Shown here: in pieces, positions 17,301 through 23,641 of the stretch
Position numbering within the stretch: the first letter of the stretch is position 1
How the letters are laid out: the number at the start of each line of letters is the position of its first letter
Source: an uncultured Prevotella sp.
GTDB taxonomy: Bacteria > Bacteroidota > Bacteroidia > Bacteroidales > Bacteroidaceae
NCBI GenBank assembly: GCA_905372445.1
Contig: CAJPPF010000015.1
Location: 1-23,682, forward strand
Direction: 5' to 3'
DNA: 23,682 bases
Translations under genes and position numbers: made by a program
Notes under the pieces: model-generated
Database searches by the model: none
Told to the model about the DNA's origin: nothing
What the model saw: the letters and a program-made list of their open reading frames with translations, nothing else

Positions 17301-17377
17301 TCCTGACCGTGGCATCGGAGAGAAACGACAAACAGCAAGCCTGCTACCAACAGAACAGTTATTCTGAAACTCCTCAT
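14327..17377 (-). CDS. SusC-like TonB-dependent transporter (SusC/RagA family)
   Basis: This 1016 aa protein has a signal peptide (about 1-24) and a carboxypeptidase-regulatory-like domain (about 28-105, with LFGYVTDVQNEPLVGVTV). A plug domain spans about 120-250 (IRIRGNSS, then YVLDGQII, IKVLKDAAACALYGVKAANGV), followed by a 22-strand barrel to the terminal aromatic FTFHVNLTF. No STN signalling domain is present, so transcription control by an anti-sigma factor through this protein is unlikely. It sits 17 bp after the truncated chelatase gene and 12 bp before susD. The ligand cannot be read from sequence; operon partners point to protein or cofactor uptake. Confidence 0.93.
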   Translation of the reverse strand: MRSFRITVLLVAGLLFVVSLRCHGQESKLFGYVTDVQNEPLVGVTVRVTGTHYIAVTDVNGRYQLEGSWKQGAEIVFSYIGYAPKLVKYSGQGQINIKLSENTKNLGEVVINAKSNINAIDLRAKAGVVENVDMKRLTEKPMIDMGLALQGMVPGLNIINTGELGSAPQIRIRGNSSLRRGNETNEPLYVLDGQIISAETFYNLNPQDISSIKVLKDAAACALYGVKAANGVLEIASQHGYQGKTIVTYGMDFGITARGRRGVKMMDSTEKLELERLLQNPAAPGYRFSRDYYEKYYATDPNKEQLIAEGEQKLNELRNTHTDWFKELIRNNIYQKHIISIKGGNNATTYYISGNYTYQGGRMEGNNKQRFNVRMSLDQSIGKLGYLMLGANGGYAKSKTPNGTTFDPTSLVYNLNPYERKTGSLYSYPNHTYNDLIHQFKSDSSDKNAGVNVNLTMNPLAGLTIAYVGGLDILLGEDHRFTPASAYSESNTGIPELARGIYSRTKATTTNLSSNLRATYNHTFGDVHDLTFGANMDYYQFNYDAVGITGYGVGNVDSPSAINRSLHGYRQPEVRNPRDKNAQLGIGVVAGYTFNELYDLYITYKADASSVLPRDKRWNRAWATGIGWTPTNYAWLKDNKVITRLNLKASYGVTANLNGVTVSSTVGTFAFSEQAYETSRSLALLSLYNKDLKAEQNKATDIGMTLELFKCITFDVNWYNRRTEQALLDVPIPTSTGFTTLKRNIGVLQNKGIEAGINTRLIDTYDCRLNLGANIAYNSNKVISLYWTDKLYLDEQSLLPNYEVGKAYDMLYGAHSLGINPLTGYPVFLTPDGKEKQGTEPLTRDDFVSLGHLTPPYSGSFNVSFSYKSFDFDISFYYVFGGKQRFNYQYVRNRDNAIYNAVAGQTERMWFKRGDENKEYWTPFYTQTTAEANLALYPNSRTVGNSDYLKLSSMSIRYRIPSNAINKVVPFIQYANVGLQGSNLFTWTAYKESDPESGKLAGTIQPVFTFHVNLTF

Positions 17378-17394
17378 TATTATATTCTGTTTCC

Positions 17395-17682
17395 TTATTT
17401 TACGCTATACAACCACTGCTTTGTCCGTTTCACTCCCCAATCAGCTACGATGTCGGTCGAAGCCGGAAGAATGCTCTCTGGACTGTAAACTATTTCCACA
17501 TCACATTCTTTCATCAGCGCAGCCTCCATTTTGTTCCGTACAGTATCTTCGCGGTTTAAAACAAGTTTACACCAACTCTCTATCGGCGAACCATGGGCAA
17601 TCACGACGAGTGCATTCTTTGCTTCTGAGCCACAGATACTCGTTATCAATAAAATGAGGGAGAAAAGTAATTTTTTTATCAT
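17395..17682 (-). pseudogene. Truncated CbiK/CbiX-like chelatase (first operon gene)
   Basis: The 95 aa ORF has a signal peptide (about 1-21) and the family's opening strand with the active-site-type motif VVIAHGSP (residues 26-33), then W and a helical segment. Exported Bacteroidota relatives, annotated as sirohydrochlorin cobaltochelatase, are roughly three times longer as I recall. Here the protein stops after what matches only the first quarter to third, and the susC start follows 17 bp later. This looks like an internal deletion, although a short functional protein cannot be excluded. Chelatases of this class bind tetrapyrroles, which links the operon to haem or corrinoid handling. Confidence 0.5.
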
Positions 17683-17746
17683 TCAATTTATTTTGTATTG
17701 ATTTGATCGGTTATCTTATTTGTCGGATGATAAGTTTAGTGATGTG

Positions 17747-17754
17747 CAAAATTA
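17747..17754 (-). promoter_or_regulatory. -7 promoter element of the import operon
   Basis: The minus strand reads TAATTTTG, matching TAnnTTTG. It would give a leader of about 57 nt to the ATG at 17682. No TTTG lies 19-21 bp upstream; the -33 region falls at the start of the IS4 fragment, so the original promoter may have been changed by that insertion. Confidence 0.4.
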
Positions 17755-17770
17755 AGAAATAAAACAGAGG

Positions 17771-18109
17771 TTGGCAATACCAAAAAATAATGAAATTCAT
17801 AACAATGAATCGGCTTGTTTGTATTTCGTTTACCCAATATTTATTATTTCAAAGGGATTGCTCTTGGTAGCTAAGCTTTACAGACATAGGAGGGATATTG
17901 AAGTTTTCTTCAAATGGGTAAAACAGGACATAGAGGTAAAAACACTTTGGGAATATTCCGAGAATGCAGCACGAATACTATATTTTAAGGTGAACTCCGC
18001 AGCGTTGTCTGCACTTGCCGCTTGGCTCTGCAGCAGACATTTAAACATTTTTGGAAAAAAAGAGCGATTTGTTGTAACAAAAGTATTTTCCATTCGTCTA
18101 CAATATTAG
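17771..18109 (+). pseudogene. IS4-family transposase fragment (C-terminal)
   Basis: The open frame of 112 codons contains the IS4 YREK signature: Y37, R40, E44 and K51 in LYRHRRDIEVFFKWVKQ. E44 is the last residue of the DDE triad. A conserved-type segment (LWEYSENAARI) and a helical tail follow. The upstream two thirds of a transposase, including both Asp residues, are absent, and the nominal TTG start is an artefact. No terminal inverted repeat was identified. It separates the import operon from the anti-sigma-like gene and marks a past insertion and deletion. Confidence 0.75.
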
Positions 18110-18128
18110 AAACAGTAAAAAACAAATA

Positions 18129-18617
18129 ATGGATTATAAATACATAACTCAACTACTCGAACGTTACTGGGAGTGTCAGACCACTCTTGAGGAGGAGAAT
18201 ATTCTTCGTGCGTTCTTTAGCCAGGATGATATCCCGGCAAGTCTGTTGCAGTATCGTGATCTGTTTGTTTATGAGACTGTAGAGCCAAAGACAGATGTCC
18301 TTGGTCAGGAGTTTGATGATAAGATACTTGCCATTATCAGCGAGGGCGAGCCTGTAAAGGCTAAGATTGTAAGCATGCGTCAGCGCATGATGCCGCTATT
18401 CAGAGCTGTTGCAGCAGTGGCAATATTCCTCACTGTCGGAAATGCAATGCAGATGTCGCTCAACACAGACAGTTCATACGATGGTGTGGCAGGCTATGAG
18501 ACGCCCGATATACATGGTGTGAACATGGCAAAGCATGATACAATAAAAGTCGACTCTCTACATCGTTCAAGCCTTCAGCCGATGGAGTCACAGGCTATAA
18601 CACCAATCTACGAGTAA
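18129..18617 (+). CDS. Anti-sigma-factor-like membrane protein, 162 aa
   Basis: This matches a Prevotella/Bacteroides family I recall as the gene following an ECF sigma factor. It has an N-terminal cytoplasmic helical part (YKYITQLLERYWECQTTLEEE, about 3-23, recalling zinc-less anti-sigma domains), one transmembrane helix (about 89-106, LFRAVAAVAIFLTVGNAM) and a short periplasmic tail. No sigma factor gene precedes it; the IS4 fragment ends 19 bp upstream instead. It therefore appears orphaned, and it may be expressed from an unknown promoter. It is monocistronic, with a strong terminator 40 bp downstream. Confidence 0.6.
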   Translation: MDYKYITQLLERYWECQTTLEEENILRAFFSQDDIPASLLQYRDLFVYETVEPKTDVLGQEFDDKILAIISEGEPVKAKIVSMRQRMMPLFRAVAAVAIFLTVGNAMQMSLNTDSSYDGVAGYETPDIHGVNMAKHDTIKVDSLHRSSLQPMESQAITPIYE

Positions 18618-18658
18618 AGCATTTTCAATCAATAATAACAATCGAACGAAACCACATC

Positions 18659-18701
18659 AAAAGGCTGGTCCTCAATAGCAGGGACCAGTCCTTTTGTTTT
18701 T
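18659..18701 (+). terminator. Intrinsic terminator after the anti-sigma-like gene
   Basis: AAAAGGCTGGTCC (18659-18671) pairs with GGACCAGTCCTTTT (18682-18695) with one bulged T and a loop of about 10 nt, and is followed by GTTTTT. This is a typical rho-independent terminator. Confidence 0.85.
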
Positions 18702-18739
18702 ATGCCTTAATTTGTGGGACGTAAAGATCATATTGCCCC

Positions 18740-19132
18740 CAATCTCAATGGACCACGTTGTCTATTTATTATTATTGGTGTCCGGTAAAAACTGATTGAA
18801 AGCTCTGCAAGCCTTTATTTATTTGCACTATAGGCACACGTATAACCAATATGGGCTTACTTTTTGTTTCAAGTAGTAAGTATTACTAAAAACATTTCTT
18901 TTAGTTTTATGTCTTCTACGAGCCGAGAAAGGATCGGCATTTGCCGGCAAACATAGTAACTACTGGTTTCATCCTACTCGGTTCATCGCTATAATGTGTT
19001 TACCGGACAGCAATCATGATAAATTAAGGTGTGTAAGTTACTGTGTTATATCCGGTGTATAGTCATTCTGTCACATTGCTTTTTAATGGAATGACTATAA
19101 TAAAACGGCATCGCGATCTATTGATCGATTGG
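18740..19132. repeat. About 390-bp inverted-repeat element related to the left-hand repeats
   Basis: The ends (18740-18773 and 19097-19132) are inverted repeats of about 34 bp at roughly 80% identity. The left end shares CAATGGACC and TTTATTAT blocks with 2132-2207; the right end shares AATAAAACG and TCTATTGA blocks with copy 1. A nested perfect 11-bp repeat, TGTCCGGTAAA (18779-18789) / TTTACCGGACA (18999-19009), lies inside. An AGTCATTC-type inverted repeat near 19060-19096 recalls the palindrome arm of the 3867-4069 element. No gene is visible between 18618 and 19280. Confidence 0.6.
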
Positions 19133-19213
19133 TATAAATAATGTATAAAAGAAGCACAAACATACAATAAAGTATAATTTTCTTCTCAAAACAGACAGTT
19201 TGTTGTATTTTTA

Positions 19214-19245
19214 TTTGTTGGTTTATGCAATAATGAGTACTTTTG
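19214..19245 (+). promoter_or_regulatory. argR promoter with possible operator
   Basis: TTTG (19214-19217), a 20-bp spacer and TACTTTTG (19238-19245) match the Bacteroidota consensus. The spacer holds TTTATGCAATAATGAG, which shares TGCAAT with the ARG-box-like sites before argG and would suit autoregulation by ArgR. A palindrome, TGTTGCAACA (19247-19256), lies at the predicted start. Confidence 0.55.
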
Positions 19246-19280
19246 CTGTTGCAACAACTTAACAAAACAAAAGAGAGATT

Positions 19281-19757
19281 ATGAAGATTAAAACCAGTCG
19301 ATTGGAAACCCTTAAGATGCTCATCTCGAGTATGGAGCTTGGCAGTCAGGAGGAGGTTCTCAAGGCATTGCGTAAAGAAGGTTACGAACTCACCCAAGCC
19401 ACCCTCAGTCGCGATCTTAAACAGCTGAAAGTTGCAAAAGCCGCAACTATAAGCGGAAAGTATGTTTACGTACTGCCTAACGACGCGATGTACCACCGCG
19501 TGTCGACACATCGTCAGGCAAGCGAGATGCTCATCTCGCCAGGTTTTCTGTCGATAACATTTTCAGGTAACATGGCAGTCATAAAGACCCGCCCGGGATA
19601 TGCCAGCAGTATCGCATACAACATCGACAACAGTGACAACCCTTACATCTTGGGCACAATAGCCGGCGATGATACTATTTTCATAGTTGTCAAAGAGGGC
19701 AGTTCACGCACTGCCGTCATACGTAGTCTGAGCGATGTGATACCGGATATAAGGTAA
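19281..19757 (+). CDS. argR: Arginine repressor ArgR
   Basis: This 158 aa protein has the ArgR layout: an N-terminal winged helix with the recognition motif TQATLSRDLKQL (38-49), and a C-terminal arginine-binding, hexamerisation domain with GTIAGDDT (125-132). The length is standard for the family. ArgR senses L-arginine and represses arginine biosynthesis operons by binding ARG boxes. It heads an apparent argR-GNAT-argG unit; 24 bp separate it from the GNAT gene. Paired operator-like sites lie before argG. Confidence 0.95.
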   Translation: MKIKTSRLETLKMLISSMELGSQEEVLKALRKEGYELTQATLSRDLKQLKVAKAATISGKYVYVLPNDAMYHRVSTHRQASEMLISPGFLSITFSGNMAVIKTRPGYASSIAYNIDNSDNPYILGTIAGDDTIFIVVKEGSSRTAVIRSLSDVIPDIR

Positions 19758-19781
19758 GAGAATTTTCAGTTAGTATAAGAG

Positions 19782-20381
19782 ATGGAAGATATAAAGGTCA
19801 TGGTGGCTGACTTGGAGCATGTCAAGTATGTAGACATTATCATGAAGACCATTGAAGCAGCTGCCAACGTGCACGGCACGGGTATTGCCAAGCGTACAGC
19901 TGATTATATAGAGACGAAGATACGCGAGGCAAAAGCCGTCATAGCATTGAAAGGCGAGAGGTTTGCCGGATTTAGCTATATAGAGACATGGGGCAATAAA
20001 ACCTATGTGACAACCTCCGGTCTTATCGTCTATCCCGATTTCCGCGGCATGGGCATAGCGAAGAAAATCAAAGATCTGACCTTCTCGCTTGCACGCACAC
20101 GATGGCCTCATGCAAAGATTTTCTCGCTGACAAGAGGCGCAGCCGTCATGGCGATGAACACACAACTGGGATATAAGCCCGTGACATTCGCCGAACTGAC
20201 CGACGACGATGCGTTCTGGCGTGGCTGCGACGGATGCTGCGATGTAGATGTGCTGCAGCGTACAGACAGAAAATATTGTATCTGCACGGGAATGCTCTTC
20301 GACCCCGAGGAGCTGCTGCCGGCAAAGATTCCTCTCGGAGTGATAGAGAGAATCAACGAATTAGAAGGAAGGAAAAAATAA
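19782..20381 (+). CDS. GNAT acyltransferase of the arginine cluster
   Basis: This 199 aa protein carries a GNAT fold; the acetyl-CoA-binding motif A is visible as VYPDFRGMGIAKKIKDL (about 87-103, R/G-x-G-x-G/A type). An unusual C-terminal part has a cysteine cluster (GCDGCCD, then YCICTG, about 147-172), which may bind a metal. The position between argR and argG suggests a role in arginine synthesis, for example acylation of glutamate. Bacteroidota use N-succinylated intermediates (B. fragilis has an N-succinylornithine transcarbamylase), so an N-acylglutamate synthase role is a reasonable inference, not shown. The stop codon is 1 bp before the large palindrome. Confidence 0.75.
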   Translation: MEDIKVMVADLEHVKYVDIIMKTIEAAANVHGTGIAKRTADYIETKIREAKAVIALKGERFAGFSYIETWGNKTYVTTSGLIVYPDFRGMGIAKKIKDLTFSLARTRWPHAKIFSLTRGAAVMAMNTQLGYKPVTFAELTDDDAFWRGCDGCCDVDVLQRTDRKYCICTGMLFDPEELLPAKIPLGVIERINELEGRKK

Positions 20382-20382
20382 A

Positions 20383-20460
20383 CCCAAATCTCTAAGTTTG
20401 CAATATGAATTGCAATAAATAAAGAATTTGCAATTCATATTGCAAACTTAGAGATTTGGG
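20383..20460 (+). promoter_or_regulatory. 33-bp perfect palindrome with paired ARG-box-like operators before argG
   Basis: Arms at 20383-20415 and 20428-20460 are perfectly complementary over 33 bp with a 12-nt loop. Each arm contains an 18-bp site, itself a near palindrome, TTGCAATATGAATTGCAA (20398-20415; its reverse complement at 20428-20445), with half-sites TTGCAAT / ATTGCAA like ArgR operators. In RNA it would form a very stable stem that could end transcription from argR-GNAT or block argG. A leaderless or attenuated arrangement is possible; no -7 element is evident. Confidence 0.6.
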
Positions 20461-20480
20461 ATAAACGAAAGGATAACAAT

Positions 20481-21683
20481 ATGGCAAAGAAGAAAGTTGT
20501 GGTAGCATTCTCAGGCGGTCTCGACACCAGCTACAATGTGATGTACCTCACAAAGGAAATGGGATATGAGGTGTATGCGGCATGTGCCGACACCGGCGGC
20601 TTCAGCCCGGAGCAGCTGAAGCAGAATGAAGAAAACGCCTACAGACTCGGTGCTGTGAATTATGTCACCCTTGACGTGACAAAGCAGTATTACGAGAAAT
20701 CACTGCGTTATATGATATACGGCAATGTCCTGCGCAACAACTGCTACCCTGTCTCCGTGTCGTCGGAGCGAATCTTTCAGGCGCTGGCGATAGCCGACTA
20801 TGCTAACGAGATAGGCGCTGACGCTATTGCCCACGGCTCAACCGGCGCCGGCAACGACCAGGTACGATTCGACATGACATTCCTCGTGAAAGCACCGGGC
20901 GTGGAGATAATAACTCTGACGCGCGACAGAAACCTATCGCGGCAGGAAGAGATGGATTACCTAAATGCCAACGGTTACTTCGCCGACTTCACGAAACTGA
21001 AATACTCGTATAACGTCGGGATATGGGGCACGTCGATATGTGGCGGCGAACTGCTCGACTCTCGACAGGGATTGCCCGAGGAGGCATACTTGAAACACGT
21101 CACACAACAGCAGCCCGAGCAGCTGAAGCTCGGCTTTGAAAAGGGCGAGCTGTGTTCTGTCAACGGCACTCGCTACGACGATAAGATTGCAGCGATACAA
21201 GCCGTAGAAGCGATCGGCGCAAAGTTCGGCATCGGACGCGACTGCCATGTGGGCGACACTATAATAGGAATAAAAGGTCGTGTAGGTTTCGAAGCTGCGG
21301 CACCGATGCTCATCATCGGCGCACACCGCTTTCTGGAGAAATTCACACTCTCCAAATGGCAGCAGTATTGGAAAGACCAGGTCAGCAACTGGTACGGGAT
21401 GTTCCTCCACGAGAGCCAGTATCTCGAACCGGTGATGCCCGACATCGAGGCAATGCTCACCTCCACGCAACGCAATGTCACAGGCGAGGTGACACTCATG
21501 CTCCGTCCTCTCGGCTTTGATACCGTAGGAGTGGACTCGCCCAACGACCTCGTGAAAAACAAACTCGGCGAGTATGGCGAGACGGCGAAGGCATGGACAT
21601 CTTCCGATGCGAAGGGATTCATAAAGGTAATGAGTACACCGCTGAGGGCATATTACCTTGCTCATCCCGACGAAGAGCGATAA
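20481..21683 (+). CDS. argG: Argininosuccinate synthase
   Basis: This 400 aa enzyme joins citrulline and aspartate with ATP to argininosuccinate, the penultimate step of arginine synthesis. The ATP pyrophosphatase PP-loop is visible as AFSGGLDTS (9-17), and the family motif HGSTGAGNDQVRFD at about 118-131. Length is normal and the frame is intact. The start is 20 bp after the palindrome and preceded by AAAGGATAA. In related genomes argC usually follows argG, as I recall; here an acyl-CoA synthetase follows instead, 22 bp on. Confidence 0.97.
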   Translation: MAKKKVVVAFSGGLDTSYNVMYLTKEMGYEVYAACADTGGFSPEQLKQNEENAYRLGAVNYVTLDVTKQYYEKSLRYMIYGNVLRNNCYPVSVSSERIFQALAIADYANEIGADAIAHGSTGAGNDQVRFDMTFLVKAPGVEIITLTRDRNLSRQEEMDYLNANGYFADFTKLKYSYNVGIWGTSICGGELLDSRQGLPEEAYLKHVTQQQPEQLKLGFEKGELCSVNGTRYDDKIAAIQAVEAIGAKFGIGRDCHVGDTIIGIKGRVGFEAAAPMLIIGAHRFLEKFTLSKWQQYWKDQVSNWYGMFLHESQYLEPVMPDIEAMLTSTQRNVTGEVTLMLRPLGFDTVGVDSPNDLVKNKLGEYGETAKAWTSSDAKGFIKVMSTPLRAYYLAHPDEER

Positions 21684-21705
21684 CGTATTATCAAACATAA
21701 CATAG

Positions 21706-23364
21706 ATGATAAAGAAATTTTTAAACAAGACGGAGTTCTCTTCTTATGAGGACTTCATGCAGAACTACCACGTCAACGTACCTGACGACTTCAACTTCGG
21801 CTACGACGTGGTGGATGTATATGCCAAGGAACAGCCTTACAAGGAGGCTGTCATTTGGACTAACGACCGTGGCGACGTGCGCCACATGAACTACCGCGAA
21901 TTTAAAGACTACTCCGATAAGGCTGCAAGTTATTTCCTACAACTCGGAATACGCCGTGGCGACTGTGTCATGCTTATCCTCAAGCGTCGCCTCGAATGGT
22001 GGATAACGATGATTGCGCTGCATAAGATAGGAGCCATCGCCATACCGGCAACGCATCTGCTCACCGACAAGGACATCATCTACAGATGCCATGAGGCGAG
22101 CATAAGGATGATAGTCTCCGTGGGCGACATGCCTGTGCTGCGCAACATTATCCGCGCAAGACCCTACTGCTCGACGCTGCGCTACTGCGTGTCGATAGGT
22201 CCTGCCGTGCCACAGCATTGGGAGAACTACTGGCAGGGACTCATGGCAGCACCACGATTCCACAGCCAGAAAGGACAGAACAAGGTCGGCGACGACTTCC
22301 TGATGTACTTCACCAGCGGCACAAGCGGCGAGCCGAAGATGGTCATGCACGACTACTCATATCCGCTTGCACATATACTGACGGCGAAATACTGGCACAA
22401 TGTTCACGACGACTCGCTCCACCTAACCGTTGCCGACACAGGCTGGGGAAAGGCTGTATGGGGAAAGCTCTACGGACAGATGATAGCCGGAGCGACGATC
22501 TTTGCAAACGACTTCGACGGGCGCTTCGAAGCAGAAAACATGCTGCGCGCCATGGAGGAGTTCCACGTCACGTCGTTCTGCGCCCCACCGACGGTCTATC
22601 GCTTCATGATACGCGAGGACCTGAGCAAGTACGACCTGTCGAAACTCGAATACTGCACCACTGCCGGCGAGGCGCTCAACCCGAACGTGTTCCTCGAATG
22701 GAAAGAGAAGACGGGCATCATGATATACGAGAGCTACGGTCAGACAGAGACTGCGCTCGTGCTTGGCACATACCCATACGTCGAGCCGCGCCCCGGCGCA
22801 ATGGGCATGCCGAACCCACAGTACAGGGTCGATGTGCTCAACAGCGAAGGCAAACACTGCAAGCCGGGCGAGCATGGACGCCTCGTGATACTCACCGACA
22901 AGGGCAAGCCTCTCGGACTGTTCAAGGAGTATTACCGCAATCCAGAACTCACACACCAGCAACATCACGACGGAATTTACTACACCGGAGATATTGTATA
23001 TACCGACGAGGACGGCTACTACTGGTTCGTCTCACGTGCCGACGATGTGATAAAGAGCTCCGGCTACCGCATCGGGCCTTTCGAGGTGGAGTCAGCACTG
23101 ATGAGCCACCCTGCCGTAATAGAGTGTGCCATAACGGGCGTGCCCGACGAGATACGCGGATTGGTAGTGAAAGCCACCATCGTTCTTGCCGACGAGTATA
23201 AAGGCAAGGAAGGTCCAGAACTCATAAAGGAACTACAGACTCACGTCAAGCACGAGACCGCACCTTACAAATATCCGCGCGTGATAGAGTTCGTCGACGA
23301 ACTGCCAAAGACCATATCTGGCAAGATACGTCGTGTGGAGATTCGAGAAAACGACACCAAATAA
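21706..23364 (+). CDS. Acyl-CoA synthetase (AMP-binding, medium-chain type)
   Basis: This 552 aa cytoplasmic member of the ANL superfamily has the P-loop YFTSGTSGEPK (201-211), the A5 motif ESYGQTE (about 344-350), the A7 motif YYTGD, the hinge region around SRADDVIKSSGYRIGP, and the catalytic lysine in PKTISGKIRR (K540). It activates a carboxylic acid with ATP to acyl-AMP and then the CoA ester; the sequence resembles medium-chain/ACSM-like enzymes, but chain length cannot be read. It starts 22 bp after argG, so it is probably cotranscribed, which is an odd pathway partner. It might supply an acyl-CoA for the nearby GNAT, but this is speculative. Confidence 0.9.
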   Translation: MIKKFLNKTEFSSYEDFMQNYHVNVPDDFNFGYDVVDVYAKEQPYKEAVIWTNDRGDVRHMNYREFKDYSDKAASYFLQLGIRRGDCVMLILKRRLEWWITMIALHKIGAIAIPATHLLTDKDIIYRCHEASIRMIVSVGDMPVLRNIIRARPYCSTLRYCVSIGPAVPQHWENYWQGLMAAPRFHSQKGQNKVGDDFLMYFTSGTSGEPKMVMHDYSYPLAHILTAKYWHNVHDDSLHLTVADTGWGKAVWGKLYGQMIAGATIFANDFDGRFEAENMLRAMEEFHVTSFCAPPTVYRFMIREDLSKYDLSKLEYCTTAGEALNPNVFLEWKEKTGIMIYESYGQTETALVLGTYPYVEPRPGAMGMPNPQYRVDVLNSEGKHCKPGEHGRLVILTDKGKPLGLFKEYYRNPELTHQQHHDGIYYTGDIVYTDEDGYYWFVSRADDVIKSSGYRIGPFEVESALMSHPAVIECAITGVPDEIRGLVVKATIVLADEYKGKEGPELIKELQTHVKHETAPYKYPRVIEFVDELPKTISGKIRRVEIRENDTK

Positions 23365-23379
23365 CCTTATGCGTCAGCC

Positions 23380-23491
23380 GTAGGGGCATGATTCATCACG
23401 TTCCGCCACATGTGTTGGATTTATTTCGCTGCATTGGAGCGATTATTGTTTTTCACAGAGTGCGGCGGAACGTGATAAATCACGCCTCTAC
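23380..23491. repeat. 28-bp inverted repeat (REP/MITE-like) after the acyl-CoA synthetase
   Basis: The arms at 23380-23407 and 23464-23491 are complementary with three mismatches. Sequences such as GTAGGGGCATGATTCATCAC / GTGATAAATCACGCCTCTAC are typical of dispersed palindromic repeats in many genomes. A small CGCT / AGCG hairpin is in the loop. It may also act as a transcription boundary. Confidence 0.7.
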
Positions 23492-23582
23492 GCTTTCTTA
23501 CACAGAACTGTCGTACTTTGTTATTCTACGGCATGAAACATAGATGTTTCCCCGTAATCCAAAAGATGTCATGTATGATATC

Positions 23583-23613
23583 TTTGAAAAAATGATTTTA
23601 TGCACTAAATTTG
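23583..23613 (+). promoter_or_regulatory. Promoter of the right-edge gene
   Basis: TTTG (23583-23586), a 19-bp spacer and TAAATTTG (23606-23613) match the Bacteroidota -33/-7 consensus closely. The predicted start is about 20 nt before the ATG codons at 23636 and 23642. Confidence 0.65.
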
Positions 23614-23641
23614 CAGAAAAGTATATCATTTGACTATGATA

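Noticed and set aside
14327..17377. Polysaccharide utilisation locus
   Set aside because: SusC/D are present, but no glycoside hydrolase, lyase, sulfatase or hybrid two-component sensor lies nearby; the partners are a protease and cofactor-linked proteins.
20961..21728. 255-codon minus-strand ORF
   Set aside because: It is antisense to argG, whose protein is unmistakable.
22218..23201. 327-codon plus-strand ORF in another frame
   Set aside because: It lies wholly inside the acyl-CoA synthetase gene and is Arg-rich low-quality sequence, a typical shadow in GC-rich coding DNA.
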